A stretch of 64,000 nt of DNA from CAVTRI01 sp963737075 (GCA_963737075.1 CAVTRI010000001.1:2294001-2358000), one strand, 5' to 3'; shown: positions 35,453 through 44,900, numbered from the stretch's first letter. Notes: generated by a model not told the origin, from the sequence alone. Made by a program: numbers and translations.

Positions 35453-36253
35453 CTAGTGCGTCGGAACGCCGAAGAGCGTTCCGATCGCGTAGGTGACGCC
35501 CGCGGCGACGATGGCGACACCGAGCTGGCGAAGCCCGATCCGCAGGATGCCGCGGCCGGTTAGCGCGCCGATCGCCCCGCCCAGGACCAGGGCAGCGATG
35601 GCGCCGATCACGATCGACAGCACGACCGCCGTCCCACCCTCGGTGAAGAACCACGGGAACAACGGCAGTACCGCGCCGACAGAGAAGGCCACGAACGAGC
35701 TGATGCTCGCGCGGGTCGCGGTCCCGGCGCCGGTGTCGGGATCGATGCCCAACTCCAACCTGGCGTGCGTGTCGAGCGCTACTGACGGCTGGGCGGACAG
35801 GATCCGGGCGACGGTCTCTGCGTCATCGGCTGGCACCCCCCGCGCCCGGTACATCGCGGCCAGCTCCCGGCGCTCGGCCTCGGGGTAGCGGCGTAACTCG
35901 TCCTTTTCGACCTGGAGCTCGCGCTGCACCAGCTCGTCCTGGGCCCGCACGGACACCAGTTCGCCAGCGGCCATCGAGAACGCGCCCGCCAGCAGCCCCG
36001 CCACCCCCGCCAGGCGGACCGTGGACGCGTCGGTGGACGCCCCGGCCACGCCCAGCACCAGCGACACGTTGGTCAAAAGGCCGTCTCCGGCGCCGAGCAC
36101 CGCAGCCCGCGCCGTGTTGCCCTGAAGGTTGCGGTGGGCCGTGTCTGGCGAACGGCGACGCCCGAGGCCGAAGAATCCCCGGAACAGCCCCGCCGCGGAA
36201 CGCAGCCAGCGCGTGGCCCGGTACCGAGCCGACTGGCGAGACGCCACAACCAT
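35453..36253 (-). CDS. VIT1/CCC1-family membrane protein
   Basis: 266-residue protein of the vacuolar iron transporter/nodulin-21 family. Two membrane helices early on (LGAGDGLLTNVSLVLGVAGA and LLAGAFSMAAGELVSVRAQDE) precede a charged cytosolic segment (VEKDELRRYPEAERRELAA) that may bind metal, followed by three C-terminal helices. Members move Fe2+ or Mn2+ out of the cytosol. The gene sits 14 nt upstream of the kinase gene and may be the first gene of the triad operon. The transported ion is inferred from family. Confidence 0.88.
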   Translation of the reverse strand: MVVASRQSARYRATRWLRSAAGLFRGFFGLGRRRSPDTAHRNLQGNTARAAVLGAGDGLLTNVSLVLGVAGASTDASTVRLAGVAGLLAGAFSMAAGELVSVRAQDELVQRELQVEKDELRRYPEAERRELAAMYRARGVPADDAETVARILSAQPSVALDTHARLELGIDPDTGAGTATRASISSFVAFSVGAVLPLFPWFFTEGGTAVVLSIVIGAIAALVLGGAIGALTGRGILRIGLRQLGVAIVAAGVTYAIGTLFGVPTH

Positions 36254-36308
36254 CGCCTACCAGCCTCGCTCATCCGGGCCCCTACCGCACGCTGAGAGGC
36301 GAGATCCG

Positions 36309-37859
36309 CTACACGATGCTGGTCTGGTGCCCGGCCCAGTACTTGTCGCGCAACAGGCGCTTGTACAGCTTGCCGGTCGGCAACCGAGGCAGGTCCTCGG
36401 TGAAATCCACGGTGCGCGGGCATTTGTAATGACCGAGGTGCTCACGGCAGAAGCGAATCAGCTCGGTTTCCATCTCGGGACCCGCCTGCGAGGGGTCGAC
36501 CAGCTGGACGACCGCCTTGACCTCCTCACCGAGATCCTGGTTTGGAACGCCGATCACGGCGACATCCTCCACCGCGGGATGCGTGGCCAGCAGGTTCTCG
36601 GTTTCCTGCGGGTAGATGTTCACGCCGCCCGAAATAATCATGTACGACTTGCGGTCCGTCAGGTAGAGGTAGCCCTCGTCGTCGAGATGGCCGACATCAC
36701 CGACGGTGGACGTGTTGCCGTCCTCGCGCCGGCTCTCTGCGGTCTTGTTCGGATCCTCGAAGTACTCGAAGTTCGTCGCCCCCCGGAACCACACCGTGCC
36801 GTCCTCTCCTGTCGGGCGAGGATTGCCTTCGTCGTCGAGGATCAGGACCTCCCCCAGGATCGTCTTCCCCACGGTCCCTGGATGGGCCATCCACTGCTCC
36901 GAGTTGCACCAGGTGAACCCGTTGCCCTCGGTGGCCCCGTAGTACTCGAGGATGATCGGCCCCAACCATTCGATCATGGCCTGCTTGACCGGAACCGGGC
37001 ACGGAGCGGCGGCGTGCACGATCGCCTCGAGCGACGACGTGTCGTAGCGCTTCCGAACAGCTTCGGGCAGGCGCAACAGCCGGGAGAACATCGTCGGCAC
37101 CATCTGGCAGTGTGTGATGCGGTGGCGTTCGACCAGGGCCAGCCACTGCTCGGGATCGAAGCGCTCCATGATCACCGCGGTCCCTCCGAGCCGAAGGGTG
37201 GCCGACACGCTGGCTTGTGGCGCCGAGTGGTACAGCGGGGCCGGGTTGAGGTAGGTCATGCCTTCCCGGAAGCCGAACATGTGCTTGACGAAGGTCATGA
37301 GCGGCAACTCCTCGTCCGGGCTGACCTCCGGCATCGGGCGAAGAATCCCTTTGGGCTGGCCTGTCGTGCCCGACGAGTACAGCATGGCAAGGCCCAGCCA
37401 GCGCTCCTCTACACGGGTGTCCGGGTAGCCGGCGACGGTTGCCTCGTACGGTTCCCACCGCCCGTCCGGGCCTTCGAGCCCGACCATGAGCCAGCGCTCC
37501 ACGGCCGGGCACTGATCGGCGGCAGCCATCGACACATCGCGGTAGGCGACGGAGCCAAAGAAGGCACGGGTCCGGCTGTTGTTGACGATGTAGGCGACCT
37601 CGTCGGGCGCCAGGTGCGAGTTGATCAGCGTGTAGTAGAGGCCCGTCCGTTCGGCGGCGCCCTCGACCACCAGCATGGGGATGCAGTTCTCCATCATCAC
37701 GGCGATGTGGTCGCCCCGGCGCAAGCCTTGCTCTTGCAGCATGTGTGCGACCTGCTCGCAGCGCCGGTCGTATTCGGCGAAGGTCAGCGTCTCCCCGCTG
37801 GTGGCCATGATGATCGCCGGCTGGTCCGGGTGCTCGGCGGTGTGACGGCCTGGGTACAA
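36309..37859 (-). CDS. Acyl-CoA synthetase (FadD-like)
   Basis: 516-residue AMP-forming acyl-CoA ligase. The YSSGTTGQPKG motif, YYGATEGNG (A5), the hinge-side GDVGHLDDEGYLYLTDRKS and the catalytic-Lys tail LPTGKLYKRLLR are complete. It starts at a TTG (37859) preceded by AGGAGG at 6 nt; the resulting N-terminus MYPGRHTAEHPDQPA fits the family. It lies downstream of the MarR gene on the same strand, 46 nt away, so it may be co-regulated. Fatty acid or aromatic acid substrates are possible. Confidence 0.9.
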   Translation of the reverse strand: MYPGRHTAEHPDQPAIIMATSGETLTFAEYDRRCEQVAHMLQEQGLRRGDHIAVMMENCIPMLVVEGAAERTGLYYTLINSHLAPDEVAYIVNNSRTRAFFGSVAYRDVSMAAADQCPAVERWLMVGLEGPDGRWEPYEATVAGYPDTRVEERWLGLAMLYSSGTTGQPKGILRPMPEVSPDEELPLMTFVKHMFGFREGMTYLNPAPLYHSAPQASVSATLRLGGTAVIMERFDPEQWLALVERHRITHCQMVPTMFSRLLRLPEAVRKRYDTSSLEAIVHAAAPCPVPVKQAMIEWLGPIILEYYGATEGNGFTWCNSEQWMAHPGTVGKTILGEVLILDDEGNPRPTGEDGTVWFRGATNFEYFEDPNKTAESRREDGNTSTVGDVGHLDDEGYLYLTDRKSYMIISGGVNIYPQETENLLATHPAVEDVAVIGVPNQDLGEEVKAVVQLVDPSQAGPEMETELIRFCREHLGHYKCPRTVDFTEDLPRLPTGKLYKRLLRDKYWAGHQTSIV

Positions 37860-37904
37860 GATCCCCCTCCTCGTTCGCTCCGAACCAGACGGTAGCGCGG
37901 GCTG

Positions 37905-38345
37905 CTAGCCGGCCTCCTCGACCAGGAGTGCGGCCAGCTCCCGCAGGGCGGACACCGCGTCCAGCACCGCCCGCCGCTCGTGGTCGGCGAGGGCAGCGAG
38001 GGCGTCGCCGATGTGGGCGGCGTTGGCCTCTTCCCAGCGCTGCAATTCCCGGCGGCCAGGATCGGTCAGCGTCACGACCGAGGCCCGGCGGTCGTCGGGG
38101 TCGACATCACGGGCCACCAGCCCCGACCGCAGCAGCTGGGCTACGAGGCCGCTGGAGGTGCTCGGCGCAAGGTGCAACCGCTGCGCCAGGTCGCTGACCC
38201 GCGCCGGCGACTGCTCGGCGAGGCTGAGCAGGATCTCGACCTGCGCCATGGGCAGCGCCTCCCAGTCGATCTCCTTGCGGATGCTGGCTCGAAGGGCTCG
38301 CCGCAGCCGAATGACGGCGTCGGTGAGCTCGGCAACGTCGGCCAT
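37905..38345 (-). CDS. MarR-family transcriptional regulator
   Basis: 146-residue winged-helix dimer regulator. The recognition region reads RVSDLAQRLHLAPSTSSGLVAQLLRSGLV and the wing VDPDDRRASVVTLTDPGR, as in typical MarR proteins. It is divergent from an MFS exporter gene with an 88-nt shared promoter region holding an inverted repeat around the exporter's -10 box, so autoregulation and repression of the exporter in the absence of an effector are likely. Effector unknown. Confidence 0.92.
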   Translation of the reverse strand: MADVAELTDAVIRLRRALRASIRKEIDWEALPMAQVEILLSLAEQSPARVSDLAQRLHLAPSTSSGLVAQLLRSGLVARDVDPDDRRASVVTLTDPGRRELQRWEEANAAHIGDALAALADHERRAVLDAVSALRELAALLVEEAG

Positions 38346-38369
38346 ATCGCAGCATACCGAACAGCGCGG

Positions 38370-38408
38370 TTGACGAATAGTTCGGAGTCAGTTATAATTT
38401 GTCTCCGA
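38370..38408 (+). promoter_or_regulatory. MFS promoter with overlapping MarR-type inverted repeat
   Basis: TTGACG (38370-38375), 17-nt spacer, perfect TATAAT (38393-38398). TCGGAG (38382-38387) and CTCCGA (38403-38408) are inverted copies with 15 nt between, centred on the -10 box. This is the geometry expected of an operator for the divergent MarR-family gene. Confidence 0.65.
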
Positions 38409-38433
38409 TGGGTCAGGGAAAGCAGGAAGCGTC

Positions 38434-39843
38434 GTGAGTGTGGCGACCACGACCCAAACCGGCCGGTGGTGGGCGACCGAACGCCCCCGCCCGGCGTGGC
38501 TTCGCGAGTGGCCCTCGGCTTGGAAGCTGACGGTCGCCACCGTGTGCTTCGGGGCGTTCATGGGCCAGCTGGACGCCAGCGTCGTCACCTTGACCTACCG
38601 CCCGGTCGAACGAGCCTTCGGCGTTGGGCTGGCCGGGGTGGAGTGGGTGTCGCTGGCGTATCTGCTGGTGCTCGTGGCCCTCCTGCTGCCGCTGGCGAGG
38701 CTCTCGGACATGCGGGGTCGCAAGCTCGCCTACACCTACGGCTTCGTAGTCTTCACGCTGGGTTCGGCCGCCGCCGGCCTGGCCCCGAGCCTGCCGGTGC
38801 TGCTGGTCTCTCGGGGCCTGCAGGCGACGGGAGCGGCGCTGCTGCAAGCCAACAGCGTCGCCATCGTCGTCACCGCCGCCCCCGTTGGGCGGATACGCCA
38901 CGCGCTGGGCGTGCAGGCGGCCGCCCAGGCCGTCGGGTTGGCCATCGGGCCGACTGTGGGCGGCCTGATCGTCTCCACCGTCGGTTGGCGGTGGGTCTAC
39001 GCAGTGAACGTCCCGATCGGGCTCGTCGCGGTCGCGGTCGCCACCTGGGTCCTTCCACGCACGCGGGACCGGGCGACGCCGAGATCCGTCGACCGGCCCA
39101 GCCTGGGACTGCTGGCGGGAGCGACGACCGCGGTGCTGGTTGCAGGATCGGCGTTGTCGGGCTTGTCCATCCCGGCGTGGGCGACCGCCGCCCTCGTCGT
39201 CGTCGGGGCCACGGTCTCGGTGGCGTTCGTGCGGCGGCAGCGCCGGGCCGCCAACCCGCTGCTGCCGCCGCAGCTGTTCCATGTCTCGTCGTTCAAGGCG
39301 GGGTTGGGCGGTGCGCTGTGCGGTTACCTGGCCCTGTTCGGCCCGCTCGTCGTGGTGCCCTCCGTCCTCGGCGGCAGCAGCCTGCGGGCCGGGCTGGTGC
39401 TGACCGCCCTGCCGGCCGGTTTCGCGCTGGCTGCCACGACGTCGAACTGGTGGCTGCCGAGGGCCTGGGGCGACGGAACGCGGGCGGTGGCCGGGGCGCT
39501 GGTCGCGGTTGCCGGCCTGGCGCTGGCGGCGGTGTCACCGCTCCACCCGTCGGTCCTGCTCCCGGCGCTGGCCCTGGCAGGCGTGGGGCTCGGCGCTTTC
39601 ACCCCGGCAAACAACGCCGCCGTGATGCGCTCGGTGCCCGCTAAGCGCTCGGCCACCGGCGGAGGGTTGCTCAACATGGCACGCGGGTTGGGGACTGCTC
39701 TCGGCGTCTCTCTGGTGGCGATCTGCTTGCACCTGGCGGGGACGCCGGCGACGGGCGGGCGCGTCGCTTTCGCCACCCTGGCTGCCGCCGCGCTAGGGGC
39801 GGCGGTTTGCAGCGCGCGCCCCTCACGCCGTCTCACCGCGTAA
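38434..39843 (+). CDS. MFS drug/metabolite exporter (DHA2-like)
   Basis: 469-residue proton-driven exporter with about fourteen hydrophobic segments. Motif A (RLSDMRGRKLAYTYG) and the motif C-like GLAIGPTVGGLIVSTVGWRWVYAVN sequence are characteristic of the DHA2/EmrB family. GTG 38434 follows GCAGGAAG. Likely regulated by the divergent MarR gene and exports an antimicrobial or lipophilic compound. Its end overlaps the convergent RsbW-like gene by 11 nt. Confidence 0.92.
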   Translation: MSVATTTQTGRWWATERPRPAWLREWPSAWKLTVATVCFGAFMGQLDASVVTLTYRPVERAFGVGLAGVEWVSLAYLLVLVALLLPLARLSDMRGRKLAYTYGFVVFTLGSAAAGLAPSLPVLLVSRGLQATGAALLQANSVAIVVTAAPVGRIRHALGVQAAAQAVGLAIGPTVGGLIVSTVGWRWVYAVNVPIGLVAVAVATWVLPRTRDRATPRSVDRPSLGLLAGATTAVLVAGSALSGLSIPAWATAALVVVGATVSVAFVRRQRRAANPLLPPQLFHVSSFKAGLGGALCGYLALFGPLVVVPSVLGGSSLRAGLVLTALPAGFALAATTSNWWLPRAWGDGTRAVAGALVAVAGLALAAVSPLHPSVLLPALALAGVGLGAFTPANNAAVMRSVPAKRSATGGGLLNMARGLGTALGVSLVAICLHLAGTPATGGRVAFATLAAAALGAAVCSARPSRRLTA

Positions 39844-40228
39844 GGGAAAACTCCGCCCACACCGTCTTGCCCCCGCCGCGGTGCTGGGAGACGCCCCAGT
39901 CCCGGGCCATGGCGGCCACGATGTGCATTCCCCGGCCGCCGAGGGCGTCGGACGGAGGGAGGCTGAGCGTCACCTGGCCAGGCCCGTGGTCCTGGACCTC
40001 GATCCGGACGCAATCCTCGAGTCGCAGCAGCCGCAGCCTTACATCGCCGAAGCCATGGGTGATGGCGTTGGTCATCAGCTCGCTGACGGCCACCACGACG
40101 TCAGGCATGGTCCCGTCCACACCCCAGCTGGCCAGCACCGGGTCCGCCCACTGCCTCGCCAGGCGGGGAGCGCCCGGCCCCGGTGAGAAGACGTTGCTCA
40201 CACAGTCTTCCGGCTGCGGGTCGACCAT
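39833..40228 (-). CDS. RsbW/SpoIIAB-like ATP-binding anti-sigma-type kinase
   Basis: 131-residue GHKL-fold protein (HATPase_c) of the small serine-kinase/anti-sigma type. The N box is SELMTNAITHG, G1 is VQDHGPG and G2 is GGRGMHIVAAMA. Such proteins hold sigma factors or phosphorylate antagonists under stress control; no sigma or antagonist gene is adjacent. ATG 40228 is the first credible start; the much longer upstream frame runs through the next gene on the other strand. It is divergent from the carboxylase operon. Confidence 0.88.
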   Translation of the reverse strand: MVDPQPEDCVSNVFSPGPGAPRLARQWADPVLASWGVDGTMPDVVVAVSELMTNAITHGFGDVRLRLLRLEDCVRIEVQDHGPGQVTLSLPPSDALGGRGMHIVAAMARDWGVSQHRGGGKTVWAEFSLTR

Positions 40229-40285
40229 CAAAGTTGGGATACCCGAAATCGGCGTTCGTGCATCAGGCAATCCGGGCAGGACAAG

Positions 40286-41881
40286 ATGGCGGCGGTGGCT
40301 GACCCCTTTCCCGTGCTCTCGACCGCCTGCGACGCCCAAGACGAGGCGTTTGTCCGCAACGACGAGGCGCAACGGAAGTTGGTGGCGGACCTGCGGGCGA
40401 GACTGGCGGAGACGGCGCTCGGGGGCTCGGAGGAGTCCCGCAAGCGGCATGTCGCCCGGGGCAAGCTGCTGCCGCGGGAGCGGGTGGACCGGCTCGTCGA
40501 CCCCGGGTCGCCGTTCTTGGAGCTGTCGCCGCTCGCCGCCAACGGGATGTACCAGGACGAGGCGCCGGGTGCGGGCATCATCACCGGGGTGGGCCGGGTG
40601 GCCGGGCGCGAGTGCGTGATCGTCGCCAACGACGCCACCGTGAAGGGTGGCACGTACTATCCGATGACGGTCAAAAAGCACCTGCGGGCGCAAGAGGTGG
40701 GGCGCCAAAACCGCCTGCCGTGCATCTACCTGGTCGATTCTGGAGGGGCGTTCCTGCCCGCCCAGGACGAGGTGTTCCCCGATCGGGAGCATTTCGGGCG
40801 CATCTTTTACAACCAGGCCACGCTTTCCGCGGAGGGCATTCCCCAGCTGGCTGCCGTGCTTGGCTCGTGCACCGCCGGTGGCGCGTACGTCCCGGCCATG
40901 GCCGACGAGGCGATCATCGTCGCCAACCAGGGAACGATCTTTCTCGGTGGTCCTCCGCTGGTGAAGGCGGCGACGGGTGAGGTGGTGACAGCCGAGGAGC
41001 TCGGCGGCGGAGAGCTGCACGCGCACCGTTCGGGTGTCACCGACTACCTCGCCGACAACGACCGCCACGCCCTTTCGATCCTGCGCGACATCGTCGCCAC
41101 GCTGGCACCCCGGGCGCCCCGGCCCTGGGACGTGGCGGAGCCGGAGGATCCGGTGGTCGACTCGGCCGAGCTATACGGGGTCGTGCCCGTCGACAGCCGC
41201 ATCCAGTACGACGTCCACGAGGTGGTCGCCCGGCTCGTGGACGGCAGCCGGTTCCTTGAGTTCAAAGCGGAGTACGGTCCGACCCTTGTCACTGGGTTCG
41301 CGCGCATCCACGGCCATCCAGTGGGAGTGGTGGCCAACAACGGCGTGCTGTTCTCCGAGTCGGCGCTGAAGGGCGCGCACTTCATCGAATTGTGCGACCA
41401 GCGATGCATTCCGCTCGTGTTCTTGCAGAACATCAGCGGCTTCATGGTCGGCCGGGACTACGAAGCGGGGGGCATCGCCAAGCACGGCGCCAAGATGGTC
41501 ACCGCTGTCGCCTGCGCACGCGTGCCGAAGTTCACCGTGATCATCGGGGGCAGCTTCGGCGCCGGGAATTACTCGATGTGCGGCCGGGCATATTCTCCCC
41601 GGTTCCTGTGGATGTGGCCGAACGCGCGCATCTCCGTGATGGGCGGCGAGCAAGCATCCTCGGTGCTCGCGACCGTGGCCGGACGGGAGGACGACGAGGC
41701 GTTCAAAGAACCGATCCGCGCCCAATACGAAAGGCAGGGACACCCTTATTACGCCACCGCCCGCCTGTGGGACGACGGGGTGATCGACCCTGCGGACACC
41801 CGAACAGTGCTCGGCCTCGGTCTGTCGGTGGCCGCCAACGCCCCGCTGGCGCCCATCCGCTACGGGACCTTCCGGATGTGA
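40286..41881 (+). CDS. Acyl-CoA carboxylase beta subunit (methylcrotonyl-CoA carboxylase-like)
   Basis: 531-residue carboxyltransferase subunit that moves a carboxyl group from biotin to an acyl-CoA. The crotonase-like acyl-CoA oxyanion segments are visible at GSCTAGGAYVPAM and GGSFGAGNYSMCGRA, and the biotin-site segment at QNISGFMVGRDYEAGG. The C-terminal APIRYGTFRM matches MCC beta subunits more than propionyl or acetyl types. It is the first gene of a four-gene set with alpha subunit, HMG-CoA lyase and acyl-CoA dehydrogenase, fitting leucine or isovalerate breakdown. Confidence 0.93.
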   Translation: MAAVADPFPVLSTACDAQDEAFVRNDEAQRKLVADLRARLAETALGGSEESRKRHVARGKLLPRERVDRLVDPGSPFLELSPLAANGMYQDEAPGAGIITGVGRVAGRECVIVANDATVKGGTYYPMTVKKHLRAQEVGRQNRLPCIYLVDSGGAFLPAQDEVFPDREHFGRIFYNQATLSAEGIPQLAAVLGSCTAGGAYVPAMADEAIIVANQGTIFLGGPPLVKAATGEVVTAEELGGGELHAHRSGVTDYLADNDRHALSILRDIVATLAPRAPRPWDVAEPEDPVVDSAELYGVVPVDSRIQYDVHEVVARLVDGSRFLEFKAEYGPTLVTGFARIHGHPVGVVANNGVLFSESALKGAHFIELCDQRCIPLVFLQNISGFMVGRDYEAGGIAKHGAKMVTAVACARVPKFTVIIGGSFGAGNYSMCGRAYSPRFLWMWPNARISVMGGEQASSVLATVAGREDDEAFKEPIRAQYERQGHPYYATARLWDDGVIDPADTRTVLGLGLSVAANAPLAPIRYGTFRM

Positions 41882-41977
41882 TGCGGAGCTTCACATGCCG
41901 ACAGCGCGAGCGCCAGCGGGCCTGGCGGCTATGGGCGTGGGGCGGAGCCCTACCCAAGGCACTGTGATGCCCACCTG

Positions 41978-43951
41978 ATGTTCGGCTCCGTGCTGGTCGC
42001 CAACCGGGGGGAAATCGCGGTGCGGGTCATGCGCACGCTGCGGCGTATGGGCATCCGTGCGGTGGCTGTGTACAGCGACGCTGATGCGGACGCCGCTCAC
42101 GTACTTGACGCTGACCTCGCCGTGCATCTCGGACCGGCGCCAGCGGCGGAGAGCTACCTGTCGGTGGAGCGGGTGGTCGCGGCCGCCGTGCGGTCAGGCG
42201 CGGACGCCATCCACCCTGGGTACGGGTTCCTGGCCGAGAACGTGGCCCTCGCCGAGGCGTGCGCCGACGCCGGGCTGGTGTGGATCGGCCCGCCGCCAGC
42301 CGCCATCGAAGCCATGGGCGACAAGATCAACGCCAAACGAACGGTGGCGGCAGCTGGCGTCCCCGTCGTGCCCGGCCGCGACGAGCCAGGCCTTTCGGAC
42401 ACGGAGCTGGCCGACGCCGCGTTGGCGGTCGGCCTTCCGGTGCTGCTCAAACCGTCCGCAGGGGGTGGTGGTAAAGGCATGCGGCGGGTGGACGCCGCGG
42501 CCGACCTGCCCGAGGCGATCGCCGCCGCCCGACGGGAGGCGATGGGGGCGTTCGGGGACGACACCCTGCTGGTGGAGCGGTTTGTTCCACGGCCGCGGCA
42601 TATCGAGGTGCAGGTGTTCGCCGACACCCATGGAAACACAATCCATCTCGGCGAGCGGGAGTGCAGCCTGCAACGCCGACATCAAAAGATCGTCGAGGAG
42701 TCCCCTTCCGCTCTTGTCGACCCCGAGTTGCGGGAGGCCATGGGTGCTTCTGCAGTCGACGCGGCCAGGGCGTGCGGCTACGTCGGCGCCGGCACCGTGG
42801 AGCTGCTCGTGTCCGCGAACCGACCAGACGAGTACTTCTTCATGGAGATGAACACCCGCCTCCAGGTGGAACACCCGGTCACCGAGATGGTGACCGGCCT
42901 GGACCTGGTGGAGTGGCAGCTGCGGGTGGCGGCCGGTGAGCGCCTGCCACTGTCCCAGGACCAGGTCAGGTTCCGGGGCCACGCGGTCGAGGCTCGGGTG
43001 TACGCGGAGGACACCGCCCGGGGTTTCCTTCCCGCCAGCGGGCCCGTCCTGCTCGTCGCCTCAGCGTCGGACCCTCAGGTGCGTGTCGACTCCGGGCTGC
43101 GCGCCGGGACCCAGGTAACGACGTACTACGACCCTCTGTTGGCGAAGGTCGTGGCGTGGGGTTCGGGCCGGTCGGAAGCGTTGGCTCGACTGGACGCCAC
43201 CCTGGCCGGCACGACGATTCTGGGTGTGACGACCAACGTTGCCTTCCTGCGGCGCCTGCTGGCCCTGCCCGAGATCATGGCTGCGGACCTCGACACCGAG
43301 CTGGTCGAACGACGGGCCGACGCCCTGGCGGCGCCCGTGCCGCCGGATGGCGTGGTCGCCGCCGCCGGCCTGTTGCTGCTGGCTACCACGTCGCCGACGG
43401 GCACTGACCCCTGGGACGCGCCCGGCGGATGGCGAGTCGGGGCGCCGGCTCCGACCGTCGTGGAGCTGCGCCTCGGCTCGGACCCGTACACCGTCAGCGT
43501 CACGGGGCCAGTCAGCGACGCCGTGGTACGGGTGGGCGGATGCGACGCCGTCCTCGCGGCGCTCGAGCTCACCGGAGACACCGCCGGCTTCACGTGGGAC
43601 GGGGTGCGGCGCTCGTTCCGCTGGGCGGCGGACGGCTCAACGTGCTGGCTGGGCTCGGAGGGACAAGCGTGGGTGATTCGGCCCGCCGCTCGGGAGGCAG
43701 GCATCGGCGCCGGGGCGGGCCGGGCCGGGCCGGTCAGCAGCCCCATGCCCGGCACCGTCCTCGCCGTTCACGTGTCGGCCGGGGATGGAGTCAGCGCCGG
43801 GCAGGCGCTGTTCAGCGTGGAGGCCATGAAGATGGAGCACACCGTGCGGGCTCCGCTCGACGCCACCGTCGCCGAAGTCCGGGTGCACGCCGGCCAGCAG
43901 GTGGCGCTCGACCAGACGCTTGCCGTCCTCGCGGCGCGCGACCAGGCTTGA
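41978..43951 (+). CDS. Acyl-CoA carboxylase alpha subunit with biotin carboxyl carrier domain
   Basis: 657-residue biotin carboxylase fused to a biotin carrier domain. The N-terminal GEIAVRVMRT, the ATP-grasp glycine loop KPSAGGGGKGM and the substrate region MEMNTRLQVEHPVTEM are all present. The C-terminal biotinylation site is EAMKMEHTV near residue 620. It carboxylates its own biotin with ATP and bicarbonate and hands it to the beta subunit encoded just upstream (96-nt gap). Together they would be methylcrotonyl-CoA carboxylase; geranyl- or propionyl-CoA carboxylase is the alternative. Confidence 0.95.
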   Translation: MFGSVLVANRGEIAVRVMRTLRRMGIRAVAVYSDADADAAHVLDADLAVHLGPAPAAESYLSVERVVAAAVRSGADAIHPGYGFLAENVALAEACADAGLVWIGPPPAAIEAMGDKINAKRTVAAAGVPVVPGRDEPGLSDTELADAALAVGLPVLLKPSAGGGGKGMRRVDAAADLPEAIAAARREAMGAFGDDTLLVERFVPRPRHIEVQVFADTHGNTIHLGERECSLQRRHQKIVEESPSALVDPELREAMGASAVDAARACGYVGAGTVELLVSANRPDEYFFMEMNTRLQVEHPVTEMVTGLDLVEWQLRVAAGERLPLSQDQVRFRGHAVEARVYAEDTARGFLPASGPVLLVASASDPQVRVDSGLRAGTQVTTYYDPLLAKVVAWGSGRSEALARLDATLAGTTILGVTTNVAFLRRLLALPEIMAADLDTELVERRADALAAPVPPDGVVAAAGLLLLATTSPTGTDPWDAPGGWRVGAPAPTVVELRLGSDPYTVSVTGPVSDAVVRVGGCDAVLAALELTGDTAGFTWDGVRRSFRWAADGSTCWLGSEGQAWVIRPAAREAGIGAGAGRAGPVSSPMPGTVLAVHVSAGDGVSAGQALFSVEAMKMEHTVRAPLDATVAEVRVHAGQQVALDQTLAVLAARDQA

Positions 43952-43955
43952 CCCC

Positions 43956-44900
43956 GTGAGCGTTCATCTTCCCGAGGTGCACCCCCGCCCCGGCCTGCCT
44001 CCCCGGGTCACTGTCTACGAAGTCGGCGCCCGAGACGGCCTCCAGAACGAGCCGCTCGCCATTCCCATCGCAGTCAAACGAGAGTTCGTCGAGCGGCTAG
44101 CCGCGGCGGGGCTGCGAAGCATCGAGGCCACCAGCTTCGTTTCCCCCCGCTGGGTGCCGCAGCTGGCGGACGCTGACGAGCTCTTTCCATCGCTGCGGCA
44201 ACTGCTCGACGACGGCGTCCGGCTGCCGGTGCTGGTGCCGAACTCGTCCGGCCTGGAGCGGGCGCTGGCGGCGGGGGCGCGGGAGGTGGCGGTGTTCGCC
44301 AGCGCCACCGAGAGCTTTGCTCGCCGCAACCTCAACCGGAGCGTGGACGAGGCCCTCGACGCCTTCGCCCCCGTCGTCGAGCGCGCTCGTAAGGAGGGCC
44401 TGTGGGCGCGGGGCTATCTGTCCATGTGCTTCGGCGACCCGTGGGAAGGGGCGGTGCCGATCGGCCAAGTGGTGGCTGTCGCCCACCGGCTGTTGGAGAT
44501 GGGCTGCCAGGAGCTCAGCATCGGAGACACGATCGGCGTCGCCACTGCGGGCCACGTGAGGGTTCTGCTGGACGCCCTGGGCGAGGCCGGCATCGGTACG
44601 TCGATGGTGGCGGTCCACCTTCACGACACCTACGGCCAGGCGCTGATCAACACCGTGGCCGCACTCGAGGCCGGCGTCACCGTCGTGGACGCGTCGGCCG
44701 GCGGGCTCGGGGGCTGCCCGTTCGCCGGGAGCGCGACAGGCAACCTGGCCACCGAGGACCTGTTGTGGGCCCTTGGCGGACTCGGCGTCGACACGGGCGT
44801 GGATCTGGCCGCCATGGTCGAGACCAGCGTCTGGATGGCCGAGCACCTCGGGCGGCCCAGTCCGTCGCGGGTCGTCCAGGCACTTGGCAGACGCGAATGA
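43956..44900 (+). CDS. Hydroxymethylglutaryl-CoA lyase
   Basis: 314-residue TIM-barrel lyase that splits HMG-CoA to acetyl-CoA and acetoacetate, the last step of leucine catabolism. EVGARDGLQNE holds the catalytic Arg/Asp (R26, D27), VHLHDTYG the metal His pair and GGLGGCPFAGSATGN the active-site Cys loop. GTG 43956 begins 4 nt after the carboxylase stop; an earlier in-frame ATG would lie within that gene. Its stop overlaps the start of the acyl-CoA dehydrogenase gene (ATGA). Confidence 0.94.
   Translation: MSVHLPEVHPRPGLPPRVTVYEVGARDGLQNEPLAIPIAVKREFVERLAAAGLRSIEATSFVSPRWVPQLADADELFPSLRQLLDDGVRLPVLVPNSSGLERALAAGAREVAVFASATESFARRNLNRSVDEALDAFAPVVERARKEGLWARGYLSMCFGDPWEGAVPIGQVVAVAHRLLEMGCQELSIGDTIGVATAGHVRVLLDALGEAGIGTSMVAVHLHDTYGQALINTVAALEAGVTVVDASAGGLGGCPFAGSATGNLATEDLLWALGGLGVDTGVDLAAMVETSVWMAEHLGRPSPSRVVQALGRRE

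Noticed and set aside
39833..41068. Long minus-strand frame extending upstream of the RsbW-like gene
   Set aside because: It overlaps the conserved carboxylase beta gene antisense; only the last 131 codons have family motifs.
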